From Sphingopyxis sp. (GTDB taxonomy: Bacteria; Pseudomonadota; Alphaproteobacteria; Sphingomonadales; Sphingomonadaceae), in contig NZ_JAOZVW010000077.1 in assembly GCF_025869345.1 (NCBI RefSeq), positions 1-43,275 on the forward strand: a stretch of DNA of 43,275 nucleotides, read 5' to 3'. Under the pieces are notes generated by a model that saw nothing but the letters and a program-made list of their open reading frames with translations, had not been told where the DNA came from and did not search any database. A program made the translations under genes and the position numbers. How positions within the stretch are numbered: the stretch's first letter is position 1; the number at the start of each line of letters is the position of its first letter. This document shows positions 1 through 7,711 of the stretch, one piece after another.

Positions 1-38
1 GGTTCCCGCTTTCGCGGGAATGACGAAGGTGGGGAAAC
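1..38. repeat. Intergenic palindrome, truncated by window edge
   Basis: A hairpin with arms TTCCCGC (3-9) and GCGGGAA (14-20) around TTTC is followed by ATGACGAAGGTGGGGAA. The same stretch recurs at about 17931-17957 as the right half of a longer inverted repeat, so this is the surviving half of a repeat whose other half lies outside the window. Confidence 0.75.
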
Positions 39-90
39 GGCAGCTCCCCACCCCATTCCTGCCGTAGTGAAAAAACGTCTGTCCTTTCGG

Positions 91-110
91 ATATGACAGC
101 GTTATCTGAT
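91..110 (+). promoter_or_regulatory. Candidate operator/promoter, TGACA-type motif (copy 1)
   Basis: ATATGACAGCGTTATCTGAT lies 31 bp upstream of the MFS start. The 11-mer ATATGACAGCG recurs exactly at 1483, and with one change at 6721. TATGAC (92-97) could be the -10 hexamer, giving a leader of about 40 nt. No good -35 is visible, which would fit activator dependence. Functional assignment is inference. Confidence 0.45.
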
Positions 111-141
111 CATAACACGAAAAGAGATTCGGGGAGAGACG

Positions 142-1386
142 ATGGTGGCGCAAATCGCCGATAAACGCCGCTGGCTGCTGGTGGGGCTCGTCTTCGTCGC
201 CATCGTCCTCAACTATGTCGATCGCCAGATTCTCGCGCTCCTGAAACCGACCCTCCAGGCCGAGTTCGACTGGACCGACCGCAATTACAGCCACATGGCC
301 TCGGCCTTTCAATTCGCCGCCGCGCTCGCCTTTCTCGGCACCGGCTGGTTCATCGACAAGGTCGGGCTGCGCCGCGGCTTCGCGATCGGGGTGGGGGTGT
401 GGAGCCTCGCGGGCATGGCGCACGCCTTCGTGACCACGGTCGCGGGCTTCGTCACCTCGCGCGCGGTGCTCGGCGCCGCCGAATCGATCGGCACCCCGGC
501 GGCGGTGAAGACCGCCGCGACCTATTTCAACGCCAAGGAACGCTCGGTCGTCCTCGGCCTCGGCGGCATCGCCCCCAATGTGGGGGCGATCCTGACGCCG
601 TTGCTGATTCCGCTGATGGCGCTGATGTGGGGGTGGCAGTCGACCTTTCTAATCGCGGGCGGGCTCGGGCTCGTCTGGGTCGCGGTGTGGCTGATGGTGC
701 GCATCCCCGAACAGCCCGGCGCCGCCGACGCCGCCGCGACGAAGATCGCATGGGGCAGCCTGCTGCGCGACCGCCGCCAATGGGCGGTGATCCTCGGCAA
801 GGCGCTCACCGATCAGGTCTGGTGGTTCCTGCTCTTCTTCATGCCCGACCTCTTCCACCGTGTCTTCGGGCTCAGCCAGGGAACGCTCGGGCTTCCGGTC
901 GCCTTCGTCTATTTCATGGCCGCGCTCGGCGGCATCACCGGCGGCTTTCTGCCGTCGCTGCTGATGACCCGCGGGTGGAGCGTCAACGCCGCGCGCAAGG
1001 CGTCGATGCTGATCTATGCCGTGCTGATCCTGCCGGTGCCTTTGCTCGTCCACGCCGACAGCGCGTGGGTCGCCGCCGCGATCCTCGGCCTTGGCCTTTT
1101 CGCGCATCAGGGGTTCTCGACCAATCTCTTCGGCCTCACCACCGACGTTTTTCCAGCAAAGATCGTCGGTTCGGCGATCGGCATCGGCGCCTTCGCGGGG
1201 AACCTGTCGGGCATGGCGATGATCGAGTTCGCGGGCTGGTCGCTCGACACCGGCCGTGGCTACATGCCGATGATGCTCGTCTGCGCTTTCACCTATCTCG
1301 CCGCGCTCGCCGCGATCCACCTTATCCTGCCGCGCATCGTCGCGGTGGACGAGGAGGATGGCGAGGCGCAGGTGTTGGCGCATTGA
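142..1386 (+). CDS. MFS transporter, anion:cation symporter (ACS)-like, candidate sulfosugar importer
   Basis: This 414-residue protein has about 12 hydrophobic segments and the MFS signature early in the chain (LNYVDRQILALL, about residues 23-34), followed by the loop motif GWFIDKVGLRRG. The N-terminal pattern is that of the ACS family (ExuT/GudP hexuronate carriers), which move sugar acids and other organic anions across the inner membrane. ATG at 142 is preceded by a strong GGGGAGAG Shine-Dalgarno. The next genes downstream encode an aldo-keto reductase and an SsuD-like monooxygenase, so an anionic sugar sulfonate such as sulfoquinovose is a reasonable cargo. That is inference; the family covers many anions. 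Confidence 0.85.
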   Translation: MVAQIADKRRWLLVGLVFVAIVLNYVDRQILALLKPTLQAEFDWTDRNYSHMASAFQFAAALAFLGTGWFIDKVGLRRGFAIGVGVWSLAGMAHAFVTTVAGFVTSRAVLGAAESIGTPAAVKTAATYFNAKERSVVLGLGGIAPNVGAILTPLLIPLMALMWGWQSTFLIAGGLGLVWVAVWLMVRIPEQPGAADAAATKIAWGSLLRDRRQWAVILGKALTDQVWWFLLFFMPDLFHRVFGLSQGTLGLPVAFVYFMAALGGITGGFLPSLLMTRGWSVNAARKASMLIYAVLILPVPLLVHADSAWVAAAILGLGLFAHQGFSTNLFGLTTDVFPAKIVGSAIGIGAFAGNLSGMAMIEFAGWSLDTGRGYMPMMLVCAFTYLAALAAIHLILPRIVAVDEEDGEAQVLAH

Positions 1387-1395
1387 AGGTAATTC

Positions 1396-1425
1396 TCGTC
1401 ATCCCGCGAAAGCGGGGATGACGAC
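1396..1425 (+). terminator. Hairpin after MFS gene, possible terminator / short intergenic palindrome
   Basis: TCGTCATCCCGC and GCGGGGATGACGA form a stem with one bulged G around a GAAA loop, starting 10 bp after the MFS stop. There is no long T-run, so it may be a copy of the dispersed GTCATCCC palindrome family rather than a strong terminator. Confidence 0.45.
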
Positions 1426-1482
1426 GTAAAAGATTAGCTGCACCGTATAGAAACCCGCTTCCCATCCATTCGATCATGGAGT

Positions 1483-1502
1483 ATATGACAGCGATGTCAG
1501 AT
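1483..1502 (+). promoter_or_regulatory. Candidate operator, TGACA-N4-TGTCA (copy 2, perfect palindrome)
   Basis: ATATGACAGCGATGTCAGAT contains the perfect palindrome TGACA-GCGA-TGTCA (1486-1499). It overlaps the likely translation start of the aldo-keto reductase (ATG 1494), so a bound protein could block initiation directly. It shares its first 11 bases with the motif at 91. Confidence 0.5.
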
Positions 1503-2396
1503 TATCTACCCGCTCCCGCCACCGTGTCTCTCGCCGGCCATGAGGTCGCTCCGATCGCCTGGGGCATGTGGCGCTTCGCCGGTGCCGATGTCGGCACCGC
1601 CCGCGCGCGCATCGACGCGGCGTTGGAGGCGGGGGTGACTCTCTTCGACACCGCCGACATCTATGGTTGCGACACCCCCGGCGGCTTCGGCTCGGCCGAG
1701 GCGCTGCTCGGCGAGGTCTTCGCCGAAGCGCCGGCCTTGCGCGACAAGATGCTGCTTGCGACCAAGGGCGGGATCATCCTCGGCGTTCCCTACGACAGCA
1801 GCGCGCCCTATCTCGGCTCGGCGATCGACATTTCGCTGAAGCGCCTGCGCACCGATCATGTCGAGCTGTGGCAGATCCACCGCCCCGACCTGCTCACCCA
1901 TCCGCAGGAAGCGGCGCGCGCGCTCGAGGAAGCGCATCGCGCGGGCAAGATCGGCGCGATCGGCGTCTCCAACTTTACGCCGTCGCAGACGGCGGCGCTC
2001 GCCAAATTCCTGCCGGTTCCGGTGGTCAGTCACCAGAGCGAATTTTCGCCGCTTCACCTGAACCCGCTGTTCGACGGCATCTTCGACCAGTCGATGGCGG
2101 AGGGCATGGCCTTTCTCGCCTGGTCGCCGCTCGGCGGCGGCCGGCTCGGCGATCCGGCCGACGAACGCACGCGCGCCATCGCCGCGCTGCTCGACGCCAA
2201 GGCCGCCGAATATGACGTCTCGCGCGCCGCCGCGACCTATAGCTGGGTGATGGCGCATCCCGCGCGCCCGATCCCGATCGTCGGCACCCAAAATCCGGAC
2301 CGCATCCGGGAAATCCCGCAAGCCTTCGCCCCGCGCTGGACGCGCGCCGAATGGTACGCGGTGCTGCAAATTTCGATGGGGGAGAATCTGCCATGA
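1494..2396 (+). CDS. Aldo-keto reductase (YdhF-like; candidate 6-oxo-glucose reductase, SmoB role)
   Basis: This is a 300-residue TIM-barrel oxidoreductase using NAD(P)H. The catalytic tetrad is visible as D52 and Y57 in FDTADIYG, K91 in LATKGG and H129 in QIHRPD. The C-terminal part has the cofactor-binding pattern PIPIVGTQNPDRIRE. ATG 1494 was chosen over 1476 and 1485 because the chain then begins like the family; none of the three has an ideal ribosome site. The stop overlaps the next gene by ATGA, so the two are translationally coupled. In the sulfo-SMO pathway an aldo-keto reductase (SmoB) reduces the 6-oxo-glucose made by the SQ monooxygenase to glucose. Coupling to an SsuD-like gene makes that role likely here, though the substrate is inferred. 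Confidence 0.8.
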   Translation: MSDYLPAPATVSLAGHEVAPIAWGMWRFAGADVGTARARIDAALEAGVTLFDTADIYGCDTPGGFGSAEALLGEVFAEAPALRDKMLLATKGGIILGVPYDSSAPYLGSAIDISLKRLRTDHVELWQIHRPDLLTHPQEAARALEEAHRAGKIGAIGVSNFTPSQTAALAKFLPVPVVSHQSEFSPLHLNPLFDGIFDQSMAEGMAFLAWSPLGGGRLGDPADERTRAIAALLDAKAAEYDVSRAAATYSWVMAHPARPIPIVGTQNPDRIREIPQAFAPRWTRAEWYAVLQISMGENLP

Positions 2397-3460
2397 CCGA
2401 TCGCACGTGCGAAGTTAGCTGGTTTTCGGCGCTTTGCGATGACGACTATGAATTTCTCGGCGTTCCGGACCCGATGCTCAAATCGAGCTGGGAGCATTGC
2501 CGCGATATCGTGATGCAGGCGGACAGCCTTGGCTTCGACAATATCCTGCTCCCCTCGGGCTATGCGCTCGGCATCGACACCACCGCCTTCGCCGCGGCGA
2601 TCGCGACGCTGGTCAAGCGCATCCGCCTGCTGATGGCGGTGCGCATCGGCGAGACATGGCCGCCGCAGCTCGCGCGCCAGATCGCGACGATCGACCGCAT
2701 TCTGGGCGGCCGGCTGACCGTCAACATCATCTCGTCGGACATGCCGGGCGAGACGATGGAGTCCGAGCCGCGTTACCGCCGCACGGTCGAGGCGATGCAT
2801 ATCCTGAAGACGCTGCTGAACGGCGAGGCGCTCGACCATGACGGCGAGTTCTGGAAGCTGAAGCTCGATCCGCCGCGCATCGGCATGGTGTCGGGCAAGG
2901 CGCCGCCGCTCTATTTCGGTGGGCTGTCCCCCGCCGCGCGCGACGCTGCCGCGAAAGGCTGCGACGTCTTCCTGATGTGGCCCGACCGCGAGGAGGTGGT
3001 GAAGGAGATCATCGCCGACATGACCGCGCGCGCCGCCGCTTATGGCCGCACGCTCAAATTCGGCTATCGCGCGCACATGATCGTCCGCGATACCGAGGCC
3101 GAGGCGCGCACTGCCGCCGACCGCCTGCTCTCGAAGCTCGATGCGGAGAAGGGTGCCGCGATCAAGGCCAAGTCGCTCGATTCGCAAAGCTTCGGCGTCA
3201 ACGCGCAGGTCGCCTTGCGCGAAGCCGCGTCGGACGACGGCTATGTCGAGGATAGTCTGTGGACCGGCGTCGGCCGCGCCCGCTCGGGCTGCGGCGCCGC
3301 GATCGTCGGCGACCCCGACCAGGTGCTTGCGAAGCTCGCCCGCTATCAGGACATGGGGATCGAGGCGTTCATTCTCTCGGGCTACCCCCACGCGGCGGAG
3401 GCCGACCTCTTCGCCCGTCATGTGCTGCCGAAGATGCAGCACGGGCCGCTGATACTCTGA
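2393..3460 (+). CDS. LLM-class FMNH2-dependent alkanesulfonate monooxygenase (SsuD/SmoC-like)
   Basis: This 355-residue luciferase-fold enzyme should cleave a C-S bond with O2 and reduced FMN, releasing sulfite and an aldehyde. Residues equivalent to the SsuD active site fall at the same numbers as in E. coli SsuD: R226 and H228 (GYRAH), R297 (GRARSG) and Y331 (SGYP). DRILGGRLTVNII (101-113) and PPLYFGGLSPAA (171-182) are typical of the family. The start at 2393 overlaps the aldo-keto reductase stop (ATGA); an upstream in-frame ATG at 2351 is rejected because it lies inside that gene. With a sulfoquinovosidase about 10 kb away, the likely substrate is sulfoquinovose. A separate flavin reductase is required; the candidate is at 19770-20387. 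Confidence 0.85.
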   Translation: MTDRTCEVSWFSALCDDDYEFLGVPDPMLKSSWEHCRDIVMQADSLGFDNILLPSGYALGIDTTAFAAAIATLVKRIRLLMAVRIGETWPPQLARQIATIDRILGGRLTVNIISSDMPGETMESEPRYRRTVEAMHILKTLLNGEALDHDGEFWKLKLDPPRIGMVSGKAPPLYFGGLSPAARDAAAKGCDVFLMWPDREEVVKEIIADMTARAAAYGRTLKFGYRAHMIVRDTEAEARTAADRLLSKLDAEKGAAIKAKSLDSQSFGVNAQVALREAASDDGYVEDSLWTGVGRARSGCGAAIVGDPDQVLAKLARYQDMGIEAFILSGYPHAAEADLFARHVLPKMQHGPLIL

Positions 3461-3481
3461 ACCCCTCCAATGCCCTCGCTT

Positions 3482-3557
3482 CGTCACCCCGGACTTGATC
3501 CGGGGTCCCGCTTCGCTGCATTGCTGAGCGGGACCCCGGATCAAGTCCGGGGTGACG
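3482..3557. repeat. Perfect 31 bp inverted repeat (CGTCACCCCGG family)
   Basis: The arms at 3482-3512 and 3527-3557 are perfect reverse complements separated by 14 nt. Each arm contains a nested smaller palindrome (CCCCGGACTTGATCCGGGG). The same left arm recurs at 43221 and, interrupted, at 6571. It lies 21 bp after the monooxygenase stop and could also act as a transcript-stabilising or terminating structure. Confidence 0.85.
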
Positions 3558-3706
3558 TCGACTTGGGATGCCCCGCCTCCACATCGAGACGTAGGAGAGC
3601 GGGAAGCGGGGCGAGCGCGCTTAAGCAGGGCGCGGATTGCCTGTCGATGAACGGGATCAAGGTTGTGGTGCTGGTCATCGCACCGTCACTGTGTAACAAC
3701 ATATCC

Positions 3707-4039
3707 ATGCGGGCCCGCCAAATTGTGATTTTCGCCTCATGCATGGCTCTTCTCTCGTGCGGAGAAGCGCCATCGCCACATGCCGAAAGCTATTGGAGGC
3801 TGTCGGTTGAAGGAAGTCCGGAATGCTTGGCGCAACTGACCCGTGCCATGGAACGGAAGGGAATAGCTGTTGCCCGGTTTCCTGAATGGAATGATGGTAG
3901 CGGCATAATGGATTTTGGCCCCGTCGCGACGGGTGCGATCGGCGATCTGAGGACGATCATTCGGGCGTCGGGTTGTGCCACGCTGCGCGGAAAGCAATCC
4001 AGCTGTTCAGGCGATTATTCGGACGTCGCTGTTTGCTGA
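3707..4039 (+). CDS. Small hypothetical lipoprotein
   Basis: This is a 110-residue protein I do not recognise. From ATG 3707 it begins with a short basic stretch and a hydrophobic core ending in the lipobox LLSC, which puts the lipidated cysteine at residue 18. The mature part is rich in Cys (four more after the lipobox Cys) and ends DYSDVAVC. An upstream in-frame ATG at 3647 would add 20 residues and spoil the signal peptide. Codon use is visibly less GC-biased than in the neighbours, suggesting a young or acquired gene. Its 3' end overlaps the convergent alcohol dehydrogenase by 25 bp. Confidence 0.55.
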   Translation: MRARQIVIFASCMALLSCGEAPSPHAESYWRLSVEGSPECLAQLTRAMERKGIAVARFPEWNDGSGIMDFGPVATGAIGDLRTIIRASGCATLRGKQSSCSGDYSDVAVC

Positions 4040-5211
4040 CGGCTTTCTCCCGCCCATACTTGCGCATAGAGCATCGCCATCTCCTCCTCATCCGGCACCC
4101 GCGGGTTGTTCGCGGGCGATCCCGACGCCGCCGCCTGCGCGCACATCGTCGGGACCAGCGCCTCCCAGCGCGCCGCGTCGATGCCCCATGCGGCCGGCCC
4201 CGGCACCTCTAGCTCGCGGTTGAGCGCCGCCAGCTCGTCGAGCAGCCGCGCCACCGCCGACTGGTCGCCCTCGGCCTCGTCCGCCACCCCCATCGCCCTT
4301 GCGCAGTCGGCGTAGCGGTGGAGCGCCGCGGGCGCCGACCAGGTGGTGACCGCGGGGAGCAGCATCGCGTTCGACAGGCCGTGCGGGACATGGAAATGCG
4401 CGCCGATCGGGCGGCTCATCCCGTGGACCAGCGCGACCGAGCTGTTCGAAAAGGCGATCCCCGCCTGCGTCGCACCCAGCATCATCGCTTCGCGCGCCGC
4501 CGCATCCATCGGGTCGCGGCATACGCGGCGCAGGTTCGGCGCGATCGCGCGCATCGCGAGCAGCGCCATGCCGTCGCTGAACGGGTTCGCGCGCTTCGAT
4601 ACATAGGCCTCGATCGCGTGGGTCAACGAATCGATCCCGGTGTCGGCGGTCAGCCGCACCGGCTTGGTGAAGGTGAGTTCGTAATCGACCAGCGCCGCGA
4701 CGGGCAGATAGGCGAGGCCGGGGCACAGCATCTTCTCGTCGGTCGCCTCGTCGGTGATGATCGTGAAGCGCGTCGCTTCCGACCCCGTGCCCGCGGTGGT
4801 CGGGATCGCGATCACCGGCAGTCCGGCCTTGTCCTGGACATGCGGCGCCTTGTAATCGGCCATCGCCCCGCCATGCTCGCCCAGCACCGCGATCGCCTTG
4901 GCGCTGTCGAGCGGGCTGCCGCCGCCGAAGCCGACGATGCAGTCATGGTCGCCCTCGCGCAGACAGGCGACGCCCGCATCGACCGACGCCACGGTCGGGT
5001 CGGGCACCGTGCCGGCAAAGACGCGCGCGGTGATTCCCGCCGCCGCCAGCCCGCCTACCAGTTCCTCGACGCGCCCGCTGCCAAGCAGAAAGGCGTCGGT
5101 GACGATCAGCGGCCGCGCCAGTCCCAGCGTCGCCAGCACCTCGGGCAGCTCTTTCGATGCGCCGCCGCCGATGCGCAGGATGCGGGGCAGGGCAATGCTG
5201 GCGATACTCAA
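4015..5211 (-). CDS. Iron-containing (group III) alcohol dehydrogenase
   Basis: This 398-residue NAD(P)-dependent enzyme of the FucO/AdhB class interconverts an alcohol and an aldehyde. The nucleotide loop GGGSPLDSAK is at 96-105. The metal ligands of the family are present: D194 and H198 (GIDSLTHA), H263 (HGMSRPIGAH) and H277 (PHGLSNA). Translation starts at TTG 5211, overlapping the TGA of the upstream MFS gene (TTGA), so the pair is coupled. Relatives include lactaldehyde and sulfoacetaldehyde reductases, but no step in the proposed SQ monooxygenase route needs it. It might act on a side product or another sugar fragment; the substrate is unknown. Confidence 0.85.
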   Translation of the reverse strand: MSIASIALPRILRIGGGASKELPEVLATLGLARPLIVTDAFLLGSGRVEELVGGLAAAGITARVFAGTVPDPTVASVDAGVACLREGDHDCIVGFGGGSPLDSAKAIAVLGEHGGAMADYKAPHVQDKAGLPVIAIPTTAGTGSEATRFTIITDEATDEKMLCPGLAYLPVAALVDYELTFTKPVRLTADTGIDSLTHAIEAYVSKRANPFSDGMALLAMRAIAPNLRRVCRDPMDAAAREAMMLGATQAGIAFSNSSVALVHGMSRPIGAHFHVPHGLSNAMLLPAVTTWSAPAALHRYADCARAMGVADEAEGDQSAVARLLDELAALNRELEVPGPAAWGIDAARWEALVPTMCAQAAASGSPANNPRVPDEEEMAMLYAQVWAGESRQQTATSE

Positions 5212-6542
5212 CTGACCATCTCCTCACGGATCGAACTGCGCGCCATCCAGAACAGCGCCGAGGCGAGCGCGCCGAACAGGATGAAGATCATCAGCGACCA
5301 TCGCACGCCCTCCGCCGACCCTAGCCCCATCGGCCCGCTTAGAAAATCGCTGACCGCGCCGACGCCGAGCGGGCCGAGCCCCAGCCCGATCAGGTTGATG
5401 ATGAACAGCAGCACCGCCGACGCGGTCGCGCGCGTCTGCGGCCGCACCAGCCCCTGCACCGCGGCATAGCCCGGCCCGTACCAGAGCGTGTTGAGGATCG
5501 GCGGAAAGGCGAAGAGGATCAGCGCGGTCACCGCCGAATCGACGAGCAGCGCGGCGACATAGAAAGGGATGCCGAGCAGGGTCGAGATCGCCGGGATGCC
5601 GACATAGGCGCGCAGGTCGCGCGCGCCGTAGCGGTCCGCCAGATACCCGCCCATCCACGTCCCGACCGCGCCGGTCAGCCCGAGTACGACGCCGAGTGCG
5701 ACGCCGAGGAAGCCGGTCAGCCCGAGTCCGAAATCACCCGCGATCGCGGTCAGCTCCTCGGCATGATTGCGAAAGAAGAAGGGCGCGATAAAGGCCGCGG
5801 CGCCATAGCCGATGAACGCCTTGATCGCGGCGGCAAAGGCGATCAGCCAGAAGGTGCGCTTGCCGCGGATCTCCGCCATCGCGGTCTTGAAGTCGGGGCG
5901 CGCTGCCTTCAGCACGGCGAGGTCGACATGCATCTGCCGCCGCGGCTCGCGCAACGTCGTCCAGGCGACGACCGCCATCAGCAGCCCGGGCAGCCCGGCG
6001 ACCAGAAAGGCGGTCCGCCAGCCATGAGCGTCGGCGATCAGCCCGCCGAGCGCGAGCCCGAGCAGCCCGCCGAGCGGCGTCCCCAGCGAATAGAAGGCGA
6101 GCGCGGAGGCGCGCTTTTCGCGCGGCGTATAATCGGTGATCAGCGAGTGGGCGGGCGGCGTGCAGCCCGCTTCGCCGATCCCGACGCCGATACGGCACAG
6201 CGTGAGCTGGACGAAATTCTGCGCATAGCCGCACGAGATGGTGAACAGGCTCCACAGCCCCGCCGCCGCCGCGATGATTCGCGGCCGGTGCCCGGTCTCG
6301 GCATGGCGCGCGATCGGAATGCCGAGCACGGTGTAGAAGAGCGCGAAGGCCAGCCCCGTCATCACCCCGAGCTGCCAGTCGGCGAGATGGAGATCGTGCT
6401 TGATCGGCTCGGCGAGGATCGAGACGATCTGCCGGTCGAGGAAATTGAGGATATAGATGACGAGCAACACCGTCAGCGCATAGCGCCGATAGGCGGGCGA
6501 CACCTGCGGAGGGGCGGGTGGGGCGGGGGATTCGCTACTCAT
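5208..6542 (-). CDS. MFS transporter, Spinster-like
   Basis: This 444-residue carrier has about 12 transmembrane segments and an N-terminal half typical of Spinster-type MFS proteins of sphingomonads (ILNFLDRQIVSIL, then GVGIGEAGCTPPAHSLI near the fourth helix). ATG 6542 has an AGAGGA ribosome site 5 nt upstream. It is translationally coupled to the downstream iron alcohol dehydrogenase, so the two probably handle the same compound. A 104 bp palindromic repeat sits directly upstream, so its promoter must lie within or beyond that repeat, possibly near the motif at 6721. Confidence 0.85.
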   Translation of the reverse strand: MSSESPAPPAPPQVSPAYRRYALTVLLVIYILNFLDRQIVSILAEPIKHDLHLADWQLGVMTGLAFALFYTVLGIPIARHAETGHRPRIIAAAAGLWSLFTISCGYAQNFVQLTLCRIGVGIGEAGCTPPAHSLITDYTPREKRASALAFYSLGTPLGGLLGLALGGLIADAHGWRTAFLVAGLPGLLMAVVAWTTLREPRRQMHVDLAVLKAARPDFKTAMAEIRGKRTFWLIAFAAAIKAFIGYGAAAFIAPFFFRNHAEELTAIAGDFGLGLTGFLGVALGVVLGLTGAVGTWMGGYLADRYGARDLRAYVGIPAISTLLGIPFYVAALLVDSAVTALILFAFPPILNTLWYGPGYAAVQGLVRPQTRATASAVLLFIINLIGLGLGPLGVGAVSDFLSGPMGLGSAEGVRWSLMIFILFGALASALFWMARSSIREEMVS

Positions 6543-6570
6543 GACATCCTCTCGTAATCGTTTCTTATTT

Positions 6571-6674
6571 CGTCACCCCGGACCCTTCGACTGAGCTCAG
6601 GACAGGCTTGATCCGGGGTCCCGCTTTGCCCTTGACGTCAAAAAGCGGGATGCCGGGTCAAGCCCGGCATGACG
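6571..6674. repeat. CGTCACCCCGG-family inverted repeat interrupted by a 24 bp insert
   Basis: The left arm reads as in the 3482 copy but is split after CCGGAC by CCTTCGACTGAGCTCAGGAC plus AGGC, then continues TTGATCCGGGGTCCCGCT. The right arm is a diverged complement (AGCGGGATGCCGGGTCAAGC...CATGACG). The insert contains its own small dyad (CTGAGCTCAG). Confidence 0.75.
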
Positions 6675-6693
6675 AAGATTTTGCCTTTTTTAA

Positions 6694-6740
6694 AGTCAAT
6701 TGACTCCCACCCCCATCACGATATGACAACGCTGTCTGAA
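6694..6740 (+). promoter_or_regulatory. Promoter with palindrome and TGACA-type operator (copy 3)
   Basis: A perfect 12 bp palindrome AGTCAATTGACT (6694-6705) contains a -35-like TTGACT (6700-6705). Sixteen bases later TATGAC (6722-6727) could be the -10. ATATGACAACGCTGTCTGAA (6721-6740) matches the motifs at 91 and 1483. The predicted leader to ATG 6750 is about 16 nt and contains AGGGAAG. The same site could also serve the divergent MFS gene. Confidence 0.5.
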
Positions 6741-6749
6741 AGGGAAGTC

Positions 6750-7589
6750 ATGCCGCAACTGCTCGTCCTTCAATCGGTCTGGGGGCTCGACAAATGCCCC
6801 GGCTTCGACATCGAAAACCGCCTCGACGATGCGCTCGAACGGGTCGTCGCGGCGGGGTTCGACGGCGTCGGGACGAACCTCGCGCGCATCGCGCGCACCG
6901 ACGGCGTCGCGCGCGTCATGAACCCGCGCGGCCTTGCGTGGGAGGGGCAGGTACTCGTCCATGACGCCGATCAGCTCAGCCATTGGATCGGCGAGGCGGA
7001 GCGGCTCGGCGCGCATCATCTTAACGTCCAGATCGCGGGTCCGACGGCCGATTTCGGCGCCGCATTGCGGCTCGTCGATCGCCTCGCCGCCGCGGCGAAG
7101 GATGCGCCGCTGCCCGTCTGGTTCGAAACCCACCGCGGCCGCCTCACCAACGATCTCCTCTTCACCCTGCGGCTGATCGAGGAGCGCCCCGGCCTGCCGC
7201 TGACCGCCGACCTGTCGCACTATCCGGTCGCGGGCGAGATGGAATTGCCGCTGCGTGATGACCAGCTCGCGGCGATGGAGACGATCCTGCAGGGGAGCCA
7301 CAATTTCCACGGCCGCGTTTCGACGACGCATCAGGTGCAGGTCGCGCTGGACGCGCCGCAGCACAAGGGCTGGCTCGACCAGCATGTTGCCTGGTGGCGC
7401 CGCGGTTTCGAGCTGTGGCTCGAACAGGCGCGCGAGGGCGACGCGCTGACCTTCATGTGCGAGCTCGGCCCGCCGCCCTACGCGATCACGACGCCCGACG
7501 GCCGCGAGCTGACGAACCGCTGGGACGAGGCGCAGAGGATGCGCGACATCGTGCGCGGGCTGTGGCGCGAGGTGAGCGGGGCAACATAA
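6750..7589 (+). CDS. Sugar phosphate isomerase/epimerase-like TIM-barrel protein
   Basis: This 279-residue protein belongs to the xylose-isomerase-like TIM barrel (AP_endonuc_2) superfamily. Likely metal ligands sit at the ends of barrel strands: E in WFETHRGR, D and H in ADLSHY, H in HGRVSTTHQ and E in MCELGPP. Start ATG 6750 has AGGGAAG upstream; in-frame ATGs at 6669 and 6723 lie inside the repeat or promoter region and are rejected. The family interconverts keto and aldo sugars or epimerises them. The shared upstream motif places it in the same regulon as the MFS and aldo-keto reductase genes, but its substrate is not identifiable. Confidence 0.75.
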   Translation: MPQLLVLQSVWGLDKCPGFDIENRLDDALERVVAAGFDGVGTNLARIARTDGVARVMNPRGLAWEGQVLVHDADQLSHWIGEAERLGAHHLNVQIAGPTADFGAALRLVDRLAAAAKDAPLPVWFETHRGRLTNDLLFTLRLIEERPGLPLTADLSHYPVAGEMELPLRDDQLAAMETILQGSHNFHGRVSTTHQVQVALDAPQHKGWLDQHVAWWRRGFELWLEQAREGDALTFMCELGPPPYAITTPDGRELTNRWDEAQRMRDIVRGLWREVSGAT

Positions 7590-7590
7590 T

Positions 7591-7689
7591 AGCCCCTCCC
7601 CTTCAGGGGAGGGGTTGGGGGTGGGGGCCATCGGCCTTGCGCAAGGTTTCGAGCCCCCACCCCAACCTCTCCCCTGAAGGGGAGGGGCT
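7591..7689. repeat. Long inverted repeat (AGCCCCTCCCC family)
   Basis: The arms at 7591-7628 and about 7652-7689 are near-perfect complements. Each has a nested hairpin CCCCTCCCCTTCAGGGGAGGGG. It fills the gap between two convergent genes and could act as a bidirectional terminator. Confidence 0.8.
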
Positions 7690-7711
7690 TGATATGGCCC
7701 AGACGCAAGCA

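Noticed and set aside
1476..1493. Earlier ATG starts (1476, 1485) for the aldo-keto reductase
   Set aside because: They lie in the operator-like region, add residues not expected in the family, and have poorly spaced ribosome sites.
3482..3557. CRISPR-like array from dispersed repeats
   Set aside because: The repeats are single palindromic units far apart, without regular spacers or cas genes.
4015..5211. Calling the iron alcohol dehydrogenase a sulfolactaldehyde reductase
   Set aside because: Only context supports it, and no aldolase or transaldolase producing sulfolactaldehyde is visible in the window.
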